Source: UBA11740 sp035635855 (GTDB lineage Bacteria > Acidobacteriota > Blastocatellia > Pyrinomonadales > Pyrinomonadaceae). From it: a stretch of DNA of 64,000 nucleotides. The position numbers and the translations under genes are program-made. Under the pieces are notes generated by a model, which saw only the letters and a list, made by a program, of their open reading frames with translations, was not told where the DNA came from and ran no database searches. The stretch is taken from NCBI GenBank assembly GCA_035635855.1, contig DASQAF010000040.1:310001-374000 (forward strand), given 5' to 3'. Below, one piece after another: positions 50,097-59,846 of the stretch (position 1 is the first letter of the stretch; the number at the start of each line of letters is the position of its first letter).

Positions 50097-52007
50097 TCAG
50101 CGGACCGTGACCGTCACATTATTCGCGGTGAGCGAGTTACCCGTGGCGCGCTGTAACTCAGCGATCGACTTATTGAGGTCGGTCTGGGCGCGCAGTTCGT
50201 TGCCGCGCGCAGTGGCCAGGGCCGTCTGGCGCTCCAGGACGAGAAAAACAGTTGATTGTCCCACGTCGAGTTTTCGCTTTTCACTTTCGTATTGTTGCTC
50301 TGCAGTTGAGCGAGCGATCGCGGCTGAACGCAAGCGCGCATCAGCGGTCCGCAAAGACTGCAGAGCGTTGCGCACTTCGACCTGAATCAGTTGCTCGAGC
50401 TGCTCGCGCTGGGTCGCGATGCGTTTTCCTTCTACCAGCGAGTGGCCAAGCTGTCCTGCGGCGGTGCGGTTGCGCAGAGGCAAGCTCACTGCTACCCCGA
50501 CACGAAAGTTATTGAACTGATTCGAACCCAGGTTCGAAAGCGATTGCCAGTAGCCGCCAAATAAATCCGTTGGAATCGTCGCCGCCGGCGGAGCAGGAAG
50601 CGCTTGCAAACCGTTGAGCACCGACAACTCGTTGACACGCGCGCGCAACTGTTCGTTGCTGGCGCTCAAGGGATTGATCGTGGACGTTTGCGTGCCGGCG
50701 TTGCCGACCACTCCATAACTGCCCACCAGATCGATCTCCGGCTTTGTCTGATCGCGATAGAGTCTCTGATCCAACAGATTGATTTCGCGCGCCAGATCCG
50801 ACTGTTTCAGTTCCTGCCGGTTCTCAGTTGCCGCTTTCATCGCGTCGGTAAGTGAAACCTCCGGCAAAGTGAGATCGACATCGTCAGTCGGGATCAGGGA
50901 AACGTTCCAAATCCTGGCCCGTTGGTTCTCAGCAATCAAATTCTTCAGATTGTTCTCAGCGCGATTGACGTCTTCGAGCGCGCTAAACTCCGCTTGCTCG
51001 AAATTCGCGACCTGAGTTTCCGCCGCCACGATGTCGATGGGCGCCAACGAACCCTCTGCCACCATGCGGCGATTGTGTTCCAGTTGCGTGCGCGAGTCGT
51101 TGAGCGAGTCGCGCTGAATCTGCAGGTTGCGCAGGGCGAAAACCAAATCCCAGTACGAGCGCTGCACATTCGTGATGACTTCGATCGCTCTTTGGCGAAA
51201 CTGAACGTCGGTCAACGAGAGATTCTTTTTTGCTACTTCAATCTGTCGCCGCGGCAAATCAAACCGGAGACCGCGCACCAACGGCTGGGTGAAAGTAAAA
51301 GTAAGCGCGGTTGGGTATTGCGGATTGAGCGTTGAAAACACGCTGTTGCTGGTTTGCCGAACCGACGAGAAATCAACGCGATAGTTGCCGCCGAATTTCG
51401 GCGCCAACCCTTCCGCGCGCGCAGTTCCCGTGAAGTCAGACGTCTCTACCTTGGCCGCTCCGCTGAGGAAGCTGGTGGCCGGCGTCCGGATCCTTTCGTA
51501 GTAACTTTGCGCACTCAGCCGGGGATCGTACGCCCCGCGCGCAGACAGCAAATCATACTCAGCAATCTTGACAATATCGCGGGCGACTTCGATGTCTTTG
51601 TTGTTTCTGAGCGCCAGGGCGATCGCTTCGCGCAGCGTCAGCGGCTGTTGCTCGTTTGTATCCACGCCGACGCGACTGAGCGACGGCAGAGGCTTGCTTT
51701 CGTTCGCGCGATAATCAATCGAAATCGCCGGCACTTTCATGGATTGCTCCGGAGTAGGCGAGGGACTGGCGACAATGCCTGGCTGCTGCGCTCGCGCGTG
51801 CGGAGCAAACGCACATAGAGCTGTGATAGTTAGAATCAGATTTACCGCAGAGGACGCCGAGGTTCGCGCAGAGGTCACAGAGACAAACTTCCTTTGCGTT
51901 CCTCTGTGAAATCCTCTGCGCCGTCTGCGGTTCAAATTCCTCTCGTTAATCGAAATGACTGTCGAGTTTTCCATGATCTTAAATTGGTTCCTTCTCATCC
52001 GAACCAT
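50097..52007 (-). CDS. TolC-family outer-membrane efflux protein
   Basis: 636 residues. TolC forms the outer-membrane channel of tripartite pumps. The protein has the OEP pattern of two similar halves: LTLREAIALALRNNKDIEVARDIVKIAEYDL opening the first, and long alpha-helical blocks (QLEHNRRMVAEGSL, VSLPLRNRTAAGQLGHSLVEGKRIA). The ATG at 52007 overlaps the RND pump stop codon (TAATG) and has AAGG five bases upstream, so the pump and channel are coupled. The n-region of the signal peptide is 55 residues long and contains a repeat inserted in frame; the core is LILTITALCAFAPHARA. It is last in the operon. Confidence 0.88.
   Translation of the reverse strand: MVRMRRNQFKIMENSTVISINERNLNRRRRRGFHRGTQRKFVSVTSARTSASSAVNLILTITALCAFAPHARAQQPGIVASPSPTPEQSMKVPAISIDYRANESKPLPSLSRVGVDTNEQQPLTLREAIALALRNNKDIEVARDIVKIAEYDLLSARGAYDPRLSAQSYYERIRTPATSFLSGAAKVETSDFTGTARAEGLAPKFGGNYRVDFSSVRQTSNSVFSTLNPQYPTALTFTFTQPLVRGLRFDLPRRQIEVAKKNLSLTDVQFRQRAIEVITNVQRSYWDLVFALRNLQIQRDSLNDSRTQLEHNRRMVAEGSLAPIDIVAAETQVANFEQAEFSALEDVNRAENNLKNLIAENQRARIWNVSLIPTDDVDLTLPEVSLTDAMKAATENRQELKQSDLAREINLLDQRLYRDQTKPEIDLVGSYGVVGNAGTQTSTINPLSASNEQLRARVNELSVLNGLQALPAPPAATIPTDLFGGYWQSLSNLGSNQFNNFRVGVAVSLPLRNRTAAGQLGHSLVEGKRIATQREQLEQLIQVEVRNALQSLRTADARLRSAAIARSTAEQQYESEKRKLDVGQSTVFLVLERQTALATARGNELRAQTDLNKSIAELQRATGNSLTANNVTVTVR
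51838..51930. repeat. 'CCGCAGAGG' palindromic repeat, copy 3, inside the TolC gene
   Basis: ACCGCAGAGGACGCCGAGG at the left and CCTCTGCGCCGTCTGCGGT at the right (plus-strand reading) are inverted ends. Reading the minus strand, it codes for the R/S/T-rich stretch of the TolC leader. Confidence 0.6.
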
Positions 52008-55000
52008 TACTGCCTTGATGTTAGTCCCAACAACGAAGCTGCCGCCGTCGCGGCGCGACGCCGCGCGCGACCCAAAACGCCAACTACTGCGGCGCCCATA
52101 CGCGACCAGATCCGGCTGCGCGACACATCATCGAACAATGAATAGAACACCGGCACGGCCAGCAAGGTCAGCAGCAGACAGAGCGATTGCCCGCCGACTA
52201 CCAGCACGCCAATCGAGCGGTTGGTGCCTGAGCCCGGGCCGCTGGAAATTATTAACGGCGTCATACCGGCAACCAGCGCGATTGTCGTCATGAGGATCGG
52301 CCGCAGCCGATCGCGGTTGGCCTGAATGATCGCCTCGTGCCGCTCCATGCCGTGCCGGCGCAATCCGTTCGTGTGATCGATTTGCAGGATCGCGTTCTTT
52401 TTCACCACGCCAAACAAAAGGAGTAAGCCGAGACCCGAAAAAATATTTACCGTTTGACCCGTGACCAACAGCGACAGAATGCCGAACGGAATTGCGAGCG
52501 GCAGCGTCAGCAGGATCGTGATCGGATGAATGAAAGATTCAAATTGCGCCGCCAACACCATGTACATAAAGACGAACGACAGCACGATGGCCAGCAGGAA
52601 ATAGGTGCCCGTGCGCGTCAGTTCTTTTGAACGGCCGGCCAGCGAAGTGCGATAGGCGCTGTCCATGTTTTCCTGTCTGGCGAATTCGTTCAACTGATTA
52701 ATCACTGTCGCCTGCGAGCCACCGGGTTTCGTGTTCGCTATTACCATTACCTGGCGCTGCCGGTTATATCGATCGATCGAAGACGGCCCGGTGCCTTCCT
52801 CGACCCGCACCAGATTGTCCAGGCTGACCCAGCCCAGCTTTTGCGAAGCCACCAGCATGCGCTTCAAACCTTCTGCGCTGGCGCGAAAATCCCCGATCGC
52901 ACGCACACGCACATTGTATTGATCGGTGCCGGCGTTGAAGGTCGAAACTTTCTGTCCGGCGACCAGAGTGTTCAGCGACTGGGCCACGTCGCCGACGCGC
53001 ACGCCCAAATCGGCCGCGCGTGCGCGATCGATGACTACGCGCAGCTCCGGCTTTCCCGTCACCAACGTCGAGTCCGCGTCAACTACGTCAGGGATGGTGT
53101 TGAGTTTGGCCAGGATGTCGCTGGAATACTTCGTTAGCTTGTCGAGATCGGGACCGCCAATGACGAATTGAATATCCGCGTTGCGAAAACCGCCGCCGGA
53201 AATCGCAGCCACCGGATTGACGCTGGTGCGTAACTGGCCGGGAAATTCCTTCAGATACTTGCCGACCACCTCAGAACGCGCGCGCAACATCAGATCCTGT
53301 TGCGACGCGGTGCGTTCCTCGATCGGCGCCAGCTTTACATAGATGCTGGCGAGGTTCACGACCTGCTGCTGCCCGGCGCCGATCGTTACCAGGGTGTCGG
53401 TGACGCCCGGCAGCTTGCGGATGTCGGCGGCGATGCGCTCGGTCAAGACCGTAGTCGCTGAGAGCGTGTTACCCTCCGGCGCGCGCACGTTGACTTCGAA
53501 CTGTGACTGATCGTCGATCGGCAGAAAGTTCTTGCCCACGAACATGAACAGCGGCACGGTGCTGATGATCACTATGATCGAAAGCACGACGATCACCCAG
53601 CGGTGGGCCATCGACCATCGCAGCAGCCAGGTATACGTGCGATCGATCGGACGATAAAAGCGTGACTCTTTCGACGCGGCCTGGACGTATTTGTCTTTGA
53701 ATTCGGCCAGCGAGGTCCGCTTTTCAGCATCGGGCGAGTCACTAGTTTCTTTGCCGGCCCCTTTCACGGGTTGCGATTTCTTTCTCTTGATCATCCGCGC
53801 CGCCAGTGTCGGCGTCAGCGTGAACGAGACCAGCAGCGAGACCGCGATCGCAAACGAAGCAGTAAAACCGAACGACGACATGAAGCGGCCGACAATGCCG
53901 GCCATAAATCCGACGGGCAGAAACACCGCCAGCAACGAAAGGGTCGTGGCAGTTACGGCCATGCCGATTTCGCGCGTGCCTTCGATGGCCGCCTGAAACG
54001 GCGGCATTCCTTTCTCTTCGATGAAGCGAAAAATATTCTCCAGCACCACCACCGCATCGTCGATCACGATGCCTACCATCAGCGTCAGCGCCAGCATGGT
54101 GATTTGGTTTAGCGTGAATCCCATCGCCGCCATTAACCCAAACGTGGCTATGATCGAAGTGGGAATGGCGATGGCCGCGATGAAAGTCGAACGGAAGCTC
54201 CAGAGAAAAACGAAAACCACAATCGCCGCCAAGATGCTGCCTTCGATCAAGTGCAGTTGAATCGCATCCAGCGCTGCCTTAATAAAGATTGTCTGGTCGC
54301 CGACGATTTGAGTTTTGACGTCGCGGGGCAAGCTCGGCTTCAGCTCTTCCAGGCGCGCCTTGACCGCGTCCGCAACCGCCACCGTGTTCTGTCCTGACTG
54401 CTTGGACACCACCAGCGTCACCGCCGGCTGGCCGTTCAGACGCGCTTCGGTGCGCTGTTCTTCGGCCCCGTCTTCGACGTATCCGATATCGCTGAGTTTG
54501 ACCGCGTAAGGCCCGTGAGTGGCCACGACCAGATTGTTGAATTCCGCCGGGTTAGGAATTCGGCCCATGGTCCGCACTGTAAATTCCCGTTGGCCTGCTT
54601 CGACGCGGCCGCCCGGCAATTCCATGTTCTGGAGCTTGACCGCATTCGCCACATCAGCCGCCGACACATTGAACGCACGCATCTTGTCGGGATCGACCCA
54701 CACTTCAATCTCGCGCAGGCGGCCGCCGACGATCTCGACGTTGCCCACGCCGCTAATCGGTTCAATCAGCCGCTTGATTTGCTTGTCGGCAATGTCCGTT
54801 ACTTCGCGCAAAGAACGCGGGGCCGAGACTGCGATCCGCAGCACCGGAGTCGCATCCGTGTCGAGCTTTTGCACGATCGGAACTTCCGCCGTTTCCGGTA
54901 AATCATTGACGATCAGGTCGACTTTGTTGCGGACTTCCTGGGCCGCGACATCGGCGTTCTTCTCCAGCAGAAAAGTAATAAAGACCTGTGAGACGCCTTC

Positions 55001-55258
55001 GAGCGAAGTCGAACGCAATTCATCGATGCCGCTGACAGTGTTGACCGCACCTTCGATCTTGTCGGTGATCTCGGTCTCGACTTCCTGCGGAGACGCGCCG
55101 GGATTAATGACCGTTACGGTGATGGTCGGCAGGTCGATCTTGGGAAACAAATCGACGCCCAGCGATCGGTAAGAAAACAAGCCCACAACCGTGATGCTCA
55201 GGATGATCATGGTTGCGAACACCGGACGACGAACGCAAATTTCAGCAAGTTTTTGCAT
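52007..55258 (-). CDS. RND efflux pump, HAE1/AcrB-type inner-membrane subunit
   Basis: 1083 residues, the usual length for the HAE1 branch. Two halves, each with a periplasmic porter region and six membrane segments. Seen: VTVINPGASPQEVETEITDKIE near the N-terminus, GIVIDDAVVVLEN in the proton-relay region, FLPVGFMAGIVGRFM, and the second-half GLGLLLLFGVVKKNAILQIDHTN. The central hydrophilic linker (about 500-540, charged) is longer than usual. It likely exports hydrophobic compounds with the MFP and TolC encoded beside it. Confidence 0.92.
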   Translation of the reverse strand: MQKLAEICVRRPVFATMIILSITVVGLFSYRSLGVDLFPKIDLPTITVTVINPGASPQEVETEITDKIEGAVNTVSGIDELRSTSLEGVSQVFITFLLEKNADVAAQEVRNKVDLIVNDLPETAEVPIVQKLDTDATPVLRIAVSAPRSLREVTDIADKQIKRLIEPISGVGNVEIVGGRLREIEVWVDPDKMRAFNVSAADVANAVKLQNMELPGGRVEAGQREFTVRTMGRIPNPAEFNNLVVATHGPYAVKLSDIGYVEDGAEEQRTEARLNGQPAVTLVVSKQSGQNTVAVADAVKARLEELKPSLPRDVKTQIVGDQTIFIKAALDAIQLHLIEGSILAAIVVFVFLWSFRSTFIAAIAIPTSIIATFGLMAAMGFTLNQITMLALTLMVGIVIDDAVVVLENIFRFIEEKGMPPFQAAIEGTREIGMAVTATTLSLLAVFLPVGFMAGIVGRFMSSFGFTASFAIAVSLLVSFTLTPTLAARMIKRKKSQPVKGAGKETSDSPDAEKRTSLAEFKDKYVQAASKESRFYRPIDRTYTWLLRWSMAHRWVIVVLSIIVIISTVPLFMFVGKNFLPIDDQSQFEVNVRAPEGNTLSATTVLTERIAADIRKLPGVTDTLVTIGAGQQQVVNLASIYVKLAPIEERTASQQDLMLRARSEVVGKYLKEFPGQLRTSVNPVAAISGGGFRNADIQFVIGGPDLDKLTKYSSDILAKLNTIPDVVDADSTLVTGKPELRVVIDRARAADLGVRVGDVAQSLNTLVAGQKVSTFNAGTDQYNVRVRAIGDFRASAEGLKRMLVASQKLGWVSLDNLVRVEEGTGPSSIDRYNRQRQVMVIANTKPGGSQATVINQLNEFARQENMDSAYRTSLAGRSKELTRTGTYFLLAIVLSFVFMYMVLAAQFESFIHPITILLTLPLAIPFGILSLLVTGQTVNIFSGLGLLLLFGVVKKNAILQIDHTNGLRRHGMERHEAIIQANRDRLRPILMTTIALVAGMTPLIISSGPGSGTNRSIGVLVVGGQSLCLLLTLLAVPVFYSLFDDVSRSRIWSRMGAAVVGVLGRARRRAATAAASLLGLTSRQ

Positions 55259-55269
55259 CTTGAACCCCC

Positions 55270-55338
55270 GTCAGTTGTCCGTCGTCAGTAGTTAGTTGCA
55301 CGCTGAATCCGAAGAACAACTAACAACTGACAACTGAC
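55270..55338. repeat. GTCAGTTGTC/GACAACTGAC inverted repeat with tandem copies
   Basis: GTCAGTTGTC at 55270-55279 and GACAACTGAC at 55329-55338 are inverted, with tandem GACAACT units between. It lies between the MFP and RND genes, so it is part of the efflux transcript. Confidence 0.5.
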
Positions 55339-55355
55339 AACTGGCTACTGACAGT

Positions 55356-56615
55356 CTATTGCTTCACCGCTGCTCCATCACTCAACTGATCCACATTGCT
55401 CGTCGCCACTAGCTCGTCGGCCTTGACGCCGGTCTTGAGCTCTACCAGATCGCCTTCGGCCTGACCCGGTTGCACCAGGCGCTGTTCGGCGAAACCGTTT
55501 TTGATCACAAACACGTAGGTCGATCCTGAAATAGTTCGCAGGGCTCGCTGCGGCACCAGGATCGCCGGCTCGCTCTGCGGCAGCAGAATGCGTATGGTCG
55601 CGAACTGTCCGGGCTTCAATTCGGCGTTCGGATTCTGGACTTCTGCCTCCACCGTTAACGTGCGCGAGCTGGCGGTAACGCTGGGCGAAACCCGGGCGAT
55701 GCGGCCGGCAAAATTGCGATCCGTGTACGCGGCGACGCTGACCGAAACACTCTCGCCGACGTGAATCTGGGTGATCGCCTGTTCCGGGATGTCGATGCGG
55801 ACGCGCAGCGGATTCACACTGACGATGGTTGCGACCTTCTGCTGCGGCGAAACATATTCGCCCACGTCGGCCGGACGGTCTGAAACATATCCCGCCATCG
55901 GAGCGGCCACCACGGTGTAAGTCAGGTTCCGCTTTGCCAGCGAAACTTGCGTTTGCGCGGCGTTAACTGCGGCCTGAGAGTTAGCGACCGTAGCGTAATT
56001 CTGTTGCGCCTGATGGACCAGCGCCTGATGCTGCTCAGCCAACTGATCGCGTTGTGACTTCTGCTGGTCATAGGTGGCGCGCGAAATATCGCCGGTCTCT
56101 ACCAACTTCTCATAGCGCCGCAAATTCTTCTCGGCGAGTTCGAGTGCAGAGCGCGCCGCTGCGACCTCGGGAACATTTTCCGGATTGAATTTCTGGCCCG
56201 GCCGCAAACCAATTTTGGCTTCGTTCTGGTGCAGCGTCGCGATCGCCTGCTCGAGTTGGGCCTGCGCTTGCTGCACCCTGAGGCGAAAATCTGCGTCGTC
56301 CAATTTGACGATCATCTGTCCGCGGCGTACGGAACTGCCGATGTCGACGCCCACCGCCACGACCTTGCCCGAGGTTTCAGCCGCCACATCGGTCTGCTCG
56401 TTCGGCGCCAGGCTGCCGCTGGCTTCAAAGTAGCGCGGCAGTTGCCGCACCACCGCGGGTGTGGTGGAAACCACGATCACCGCGGGAGTGGCGCCAGCCT
56501 GCGCCCCACTGCTGTTTGGTTGGCCCTTTGAGCGGCCACAACCGGCCAGACCTGCGCCGGCAACCGCGAACAATAAAACGTAAAGTGCGACCTTGATCGG
56601 TCCTGGAAGAGTCAT
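55356..56615 (-). CDS. RND periplasmic adaptor (membrane fusion protein)
   Basis: 419 residues. An N-terminal lipoprotein-type signal ends AGLAGCGRS (lipobox, Cys near 25). A lipoyl/hairpin part follows (VVAVGVDIGSSVRRGQMIVKLDD, a long coiled coil about 120-215). The beta-barrel part has LTYTVVAAPMAGYVSDRPADVGEYV and VRIDIPEQAITQI. The MFP links AcrB-type pump to TolC. Starts four bases inside the TetR stop (ATGA). Confidence 0.88.
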   Translation of the reverse strand: MTLPGPIKVALYVLLFAVAGAGLAGCGRSKGQPNSSGAQAGATPAVIVVSTTPAVVRQLPRYFEASGSLAPNEQTDVAAETSGKVVAVGVDIGSSVRRGQMIVKLDDADFRLRVQQAQAQLEQAIATLHQNEAKIGLRPGQKFNPENVPEVAAARSALELAEKNLRRYEKLVETGDISRATYDQQKSQRDQLAEQHQALVHQAQQNYATVANSQAAVNAAQTQVSLAKRNLTYTVVAAPMAGYVSDRPADVGEYVSPQQKVATIVSVNPLRVRIDIPEQAITQIHVGESVSVSVAAYTDRNFAGRIARVSPSVTASSRTLTVEAEVQNPNAELKPGQFATIRILLPQSEPAILVPQRALRTISGSTYVFVIKNGFAEQRLVQPGQAEGDLVELKTGVKADELVATSNVDQLSDGAAVKQ

Positions 56616-57367
56616 CTACTCGATCTCTTTCTGCTTGATTTCTTTTTCATCGACTTCCTGACTTTATTCAAAAGCTGCGTAGTCGATGGAGTGGTCAGAA
56701 CCTCGTTAATCATCCTCCTGGCCGATTTCGCTTTCGCCAACGACGGACGCGCGTTCTGATCGTCCGCGCGCGAGACACCGTGCAGAAGAATGTTCGCAAA
56801 CTCGCGCGCCGCGGTTTTGTTTGAAATATTCAACAGGCTTCGTTTCCGATCCCACAGATTGTTGTTCAGGGAATGGTGCATGACCATGCCGATAAAGGCG
56901 CGCACGACCAGCGCGGGCTCGACGTCGACAATCGCGCCTTCGCGTTGCCGCGCGCGAATGTAGCCGCCCAGCGAGCGATAGATGCGACGCACGAATTTCT
57001 CCCAGAACATATGCGCCAGATCGTGTTCCTCCAGCGCTGAATGCAGCAGCAGCCTTTGAAATTCCGGATCGCAGTCATGATGCTCGAGCGCATCCAGCGC
57101 AAGTCCCTCAAAAACGGCGAAGTCATCCTTTCGCTCGATCGCCTCGGCGACGACCAGACGCGGATCTAATCCGTCGTGCAGACATGCTTTGTGATCGAGG
57201 ATTGCGCTGTAGAGCTCTTCTTTGGTCGCGAAATGGCGAAAGACCATCGCTTCCGAAACGCCGGCAGCCAGGGCGATCTCTTTCGTCGTGGTGCCGACAA
57301 AGCCCCGCTGCGAAAACAAACGCATGGCCACGCGCAGAATTTGCAGCCGGCGCTCCTCGCCGGCCAT
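56612..57367 (-). CDS. TetR-family regulator of the efflux operon
   Basis: From the ATG at 57367 it has 251 residues. The N-terminal helix-turn-helix reads ILRVAMRLFSQRGFVGTTTKEIALAAGVSEAMVFRHFATKEELY. The rest is the ligand-binding/dimerisation region. The frame opens at a GTG (57457) that lies inside a palindromic operator-like site, so the later ATG is more likely. TetR is the first gene of TetR-MFP-RND-TolC, which fits a repressor that controls its own operon. The C-terminus has an unusual K/R/S-rich tail. Confidence 0.85.
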   Translation of the reverse strand: MAGEERRLQILRVAMRLFSQRGFVGTTTKEIALAAGVSEAMVFRHFATKEELYSAILDHKACLHDGLDPRLVVAEAIERKDDFAVFEGLALDALEHHDCDPEFQRLLLHSALEEHDLAHMFWEKFVRRIYRSLGGYIRARQREGAIVDVEPALVVRAFIGMVMHHSLNNNLWDRKRSLLNISNKTAAREFANILLHGVSRADDQNARPSLAKAKSARRMINEVLTTPSTTQLLNKVRKSMKKKSSRKRSSR

Positions 57368-57445
57368 ACGGGCCCCATTACCCCCGCTGCGGTCCTGCTT
57401 CTTTTCGATTGATAAGCTCAGTGAATCACCCAATCCGTCTTCGAA

Positions 57446-57461
57446 GTAAGTACTCACTTAC
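57446..57461 (-). promoter_or_regulatory. Operator-like palindrome (GTAAGT-GAGT-ACTTAC) before the TetR gene
   Basis: A 16-bp inverted repeat with six-base arms GTAAGT and ACTTAC. It lies about 80 bp upstream of the probable TetR start and between two divergent genes. Length and position fit a TetR-family operator. Confidence 0.5.
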
Positions 57462-57575
57462 CATTGGTCAGCAAATAAAGTCAAGCAGGGCCCGGGGCAA
57501 TTTTCCCGCAACCGAACCGGATGTTTGCTCGTATGGAACTGGCAGAGTTCGCAACGAAAGGCAGGAACCATAACA

Positions 57576-57899
57576 ATGCCCGAAGCTATCGGAAACGGAC
57601 AAGAAACGGCGTCCCAGGCGCCGATAATCTGGAGGGACGAATCGAAAATGTCAGAATTTGAACAAAATGCCCGCGAGTATGGCCGGAAAATTGCCGACGC
57701 GGCATCGCGTGCGAGCGATTACGTCGGCGAAAAGGTCAGCGTCGTCAGCGATAAGATTAAGGATTTGCAGGGCAAGGACTTCAACGAGATTGCCGACGAA
57801 GCGAAGGACTATGCGCGCCGGAAACCGGGCCACGCAATTCTGATTTCCGCGGCGGCAGGTTTGTTTCTGGGATTGGTGCTGCGAGGCATCCGGCGATAA
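57576..57899 (+). CDS. DUF883-like (YqjD/ElaB-type) small membrane-associated protein
   Basis: 107 residues. An amphipathic, charged, alanine-rich helix (about 40-80, SRASDYVGEKVSVVSDKIKDLQ ... AKDYARRKPGHAI) ends in a hydrophobic segment (ILISAAAGLFLGLVLRGIRR), as in ribosome-binding inner-membrane proteins of the YqjD/ElaB group. ATG 57576 follows AGGAACC. It diverges from the TetR operon and shares the operator-like region. Confidence 0.65.
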   Translation: MPEAIGNGQETASQAPIIWRDESKMSEFEQNAREYGRKIADAASRASDYVGEKVSVVSDKIKDLQGKDFNEIADEAKDYARRKPGHAILISAAAGLFLGLVLRGIRR

Positions 57900-57949
57900 C
57901 TCGCTGAATGGCCGACCGACACGAATCAGCAGCACCGCCGTCTAGCCCG

Positions 57950-58831
57950 CTAATAGATGTCGAAGTTGTACTGCAGCTCGACGAAGGTTGATATGAAACG
58001 GCCATCCTTAGCGGCGGGTATGAAGTAAATCTTGTGGGCGACCTCGATGGCACTCTGGGCCAACTCCGGCAACCCTGAGACGACCTGAATGTTAGTTACC
58101 TTGCCTGACGCTGATAGTACTGCTCTCAAGACAACTCCCCCGCGCAGTCTCTGGCGCCGCTCATCTTCGGTGTACTGGGGTTCCGGCTTTATCAGGATCA
58201 TCACTTTGCGCGAGACTTCATTTGGCATGACCTGCGAGTCGGAGTTGGGCGCCGAATCAGCATAAGTCGCCCCGGCGCCAATGTCCTTGCCGTTCGGCTT
58301 TTCGCTGATTTCAAGTGACTGCAGAAATTTTCCCACGGCTGGATCCGTCTCGTCTCTGCCAATGGCCACCTGGGCCAGCACTCGATTCTTGGTCTCGTAC
58401 AGCCGCAGCACACCCGGGTAGGTGAAACTCTTCCGGTAATCGGATTTCGTGATCGCGTATTGCTGGCCCTTTGAGCTGCCATTGGAGATTTCGTGTCCGG
58501 CCGAGACTTCACTGTTGCGAAGCTCATTAACGCGCAACTGGGTGTCCAGAAAATAGTCGAGCGGTTTTTCATGATCGGGATTTTCAAAAGAGAGCAGGAA
58601 ATAAACTACCCCATCGCCATACGCGGCATAGTTTCGAGCGCCCCGGACCGGCGCTGACCGGTATTGTCCTCTGTTCACGACCGAGGGCCATTCGGGAAGT
58701 AGTACTGAGAAACCGTCTTTGACACTTCGGAATCTTTCCCAATCCGGATTCGGCTGCGTCGCCGGACCAGGGGCGGCCAGGCCGCCGCTGAACAACGTCG
58801 CGAATAAGATCGATAGGAGCACCTTATGCAA
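57950..58831 (-). CDS. Secreted protein with C-terminal TonB-type domain
   Basis: 293 residues. A signal peptide (about 1-20) leads into a mixed middle (about 40-190). The C-terminal TonB domain (about 200-293) reads VMILIKPEPQYTEDERRQRLRGGVVLRAVLSASGKVTNIQVVSGLPELAQSAIEVAHKIYFIPA. TonB carries energy from the inner to the outer membrane, but this one has a signal peptide and no membrane anchor, so it is a TonB-like periplasmic protein rather than TonB itself. It faces a convergent DUF883-like gene. Confidence 0.75.
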   Translation of the reverse strand: MHKVLLSILFATLFSGGLAAPGPATQPNPDWERFRSVKDGFSVLLPEWPSVVNRGQYRSAPVRGARNYAAYGDGVVYFLLSFENPDHEKPLDYFLDTQLRVNELRNSEVSAGHEISNGSSKGQQYAITKSDYRKSFTYPGVLRLYETKNRVLAQVAIGRDETDPAVGKFLQSLEISEKPNGKDIGAGATYADSAPNSDSQVMPNEVSRKVMILIKPEPQYTEDERRQRLRGGVVLRAVLSASGKVTNIQVVSGLPELAQSAIEVAHKIYFIPAAKDGRFISTFVELQYNFDIY

Positions 58832-58869
58832 AAACGTCCTCTACACTCCGCCCTTACGATTCAATATCT

Positions 58870-59805
58870 TCACAGACCCAGCTTGTCCATCCTCGCTGTT
58901 TCGTAATCACCGTCTTCCGCTGGATAGCGGAGTGACATGGGAATCTTGCCGGCCGCCTTGGCCAATGACCAGACAATACTCTCGCCGGCGGGAAGAATCT
59001 TTGGCTCGGCCTGAAACACCGGATCGTTGAAGGCTGCTTCCGCGTCAATTAGTTGCCAACCTTTGCTTTTGAACATTGCAATCAAGTCGCCCAGAAACAA
59101 TCCATTCAGCAAATTGAAATGCGTCAGGATCGTGTGTTTGACGGGGCGGCCGAGCACACGCTTGCCAAGCGCGTCGTAATACTGCGCGCGGTCCCACATG
59201 TGCTCGAGATAGAAATCGCGGTAAGGCTTTGTGTCAGCGTTCGGATCTTTCTGCAAACGGACCTTCAGGCGCTGATCGACGATCCAATCAGAATTATCAA
59301 TCGTCACGTGGCCGATGCGATAGTGGTGCAGCTTCAGAAAAGCGTGGACCTGATCGCGCCTGGCCGCCGTGTCGCCTTCCTTCAACAGCGGATAGCGAAA
59401 CATTCGCCGAAACTGTTTGAAGTCTTTCAGCACCGCTTCAGCTCTTAGGATGTCGCGTTCGTATTCAGCGATCGTGATCCCGGAACTCAAAGAGCGATGC
59501 GAGTAGGTGTGGTTGCCGATGATGTGTCCGGCGTCATCCCACTTTCTCAGCATCGACTTGCCGCGTTCCTCTTCAGCGTTCTCACCGACGACGAACAAGG
59601 CAGCCTTGGCTCGCTGAGCGCCGAGCACGTCCAGAATTGCCCGGTTGCGGTCTTCAGCCGTCAGGTGCACCGCGTTGTGCCACGCAAAGTCATCCATCGT
59701 CACCGCGAATTGCGGCGGAGGTGCGACGCTTGAAAGGACGCTCTTATTCAGGCCGATCGCGACGGCGGTTACGCCTAGTGTCTTGGTGAATTCTCGTCTA
59801 TTCAT
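58870..59805 (-). CDS. Polysaccharide deacetylase family protein, Tat-type leader
   Basis: 311 residues. The N-terminus NRREFTKTLGVTAVAIGL carries a twin-arginine signal. The NodB-type core shows VTMDD (metal Asp pair), GNHTYSHRSL (His-x3-His metal ligands), FRYPLL and IDNSDW. Members remove acetyl groups from cell-wall or capsule sugars outside the cytoplasm. The substrate is not set by the sequence. Confidence 0.85.
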   Translation of the reverse strand: MNRREFTKTLGVTAVAIGLNKSVLSSVAPPPQFAVTMDDFAWHNAVHLTAEDRNRAILDVLGAQRAKAALFVVGENAEEERGKSMLRKWDDAGHIIGNHTYSHRSLSSGITIAEYERDILRAEAVLKDFKQFRRMFRYPLLKEGDTAARRDQVHAFLKLHHYRIGHVTIDNSDWIVDQRLKVRLQKDPNADTKPYRDFYLEHMWDRAQYYDALGKRVLGRPVKHTILTHFNLLNGLFLGDLIAMFKSKGWQLIDAEAAFNDPVFQAEPKILPAGESIVWSLAKAAGKIPMSLRYPAEDGDYETARMDKLGL

Positions 59806-59846
59806 TTCATCTCCTTAAACATGTTGAGCCCCATCCCCTCGTTTCA

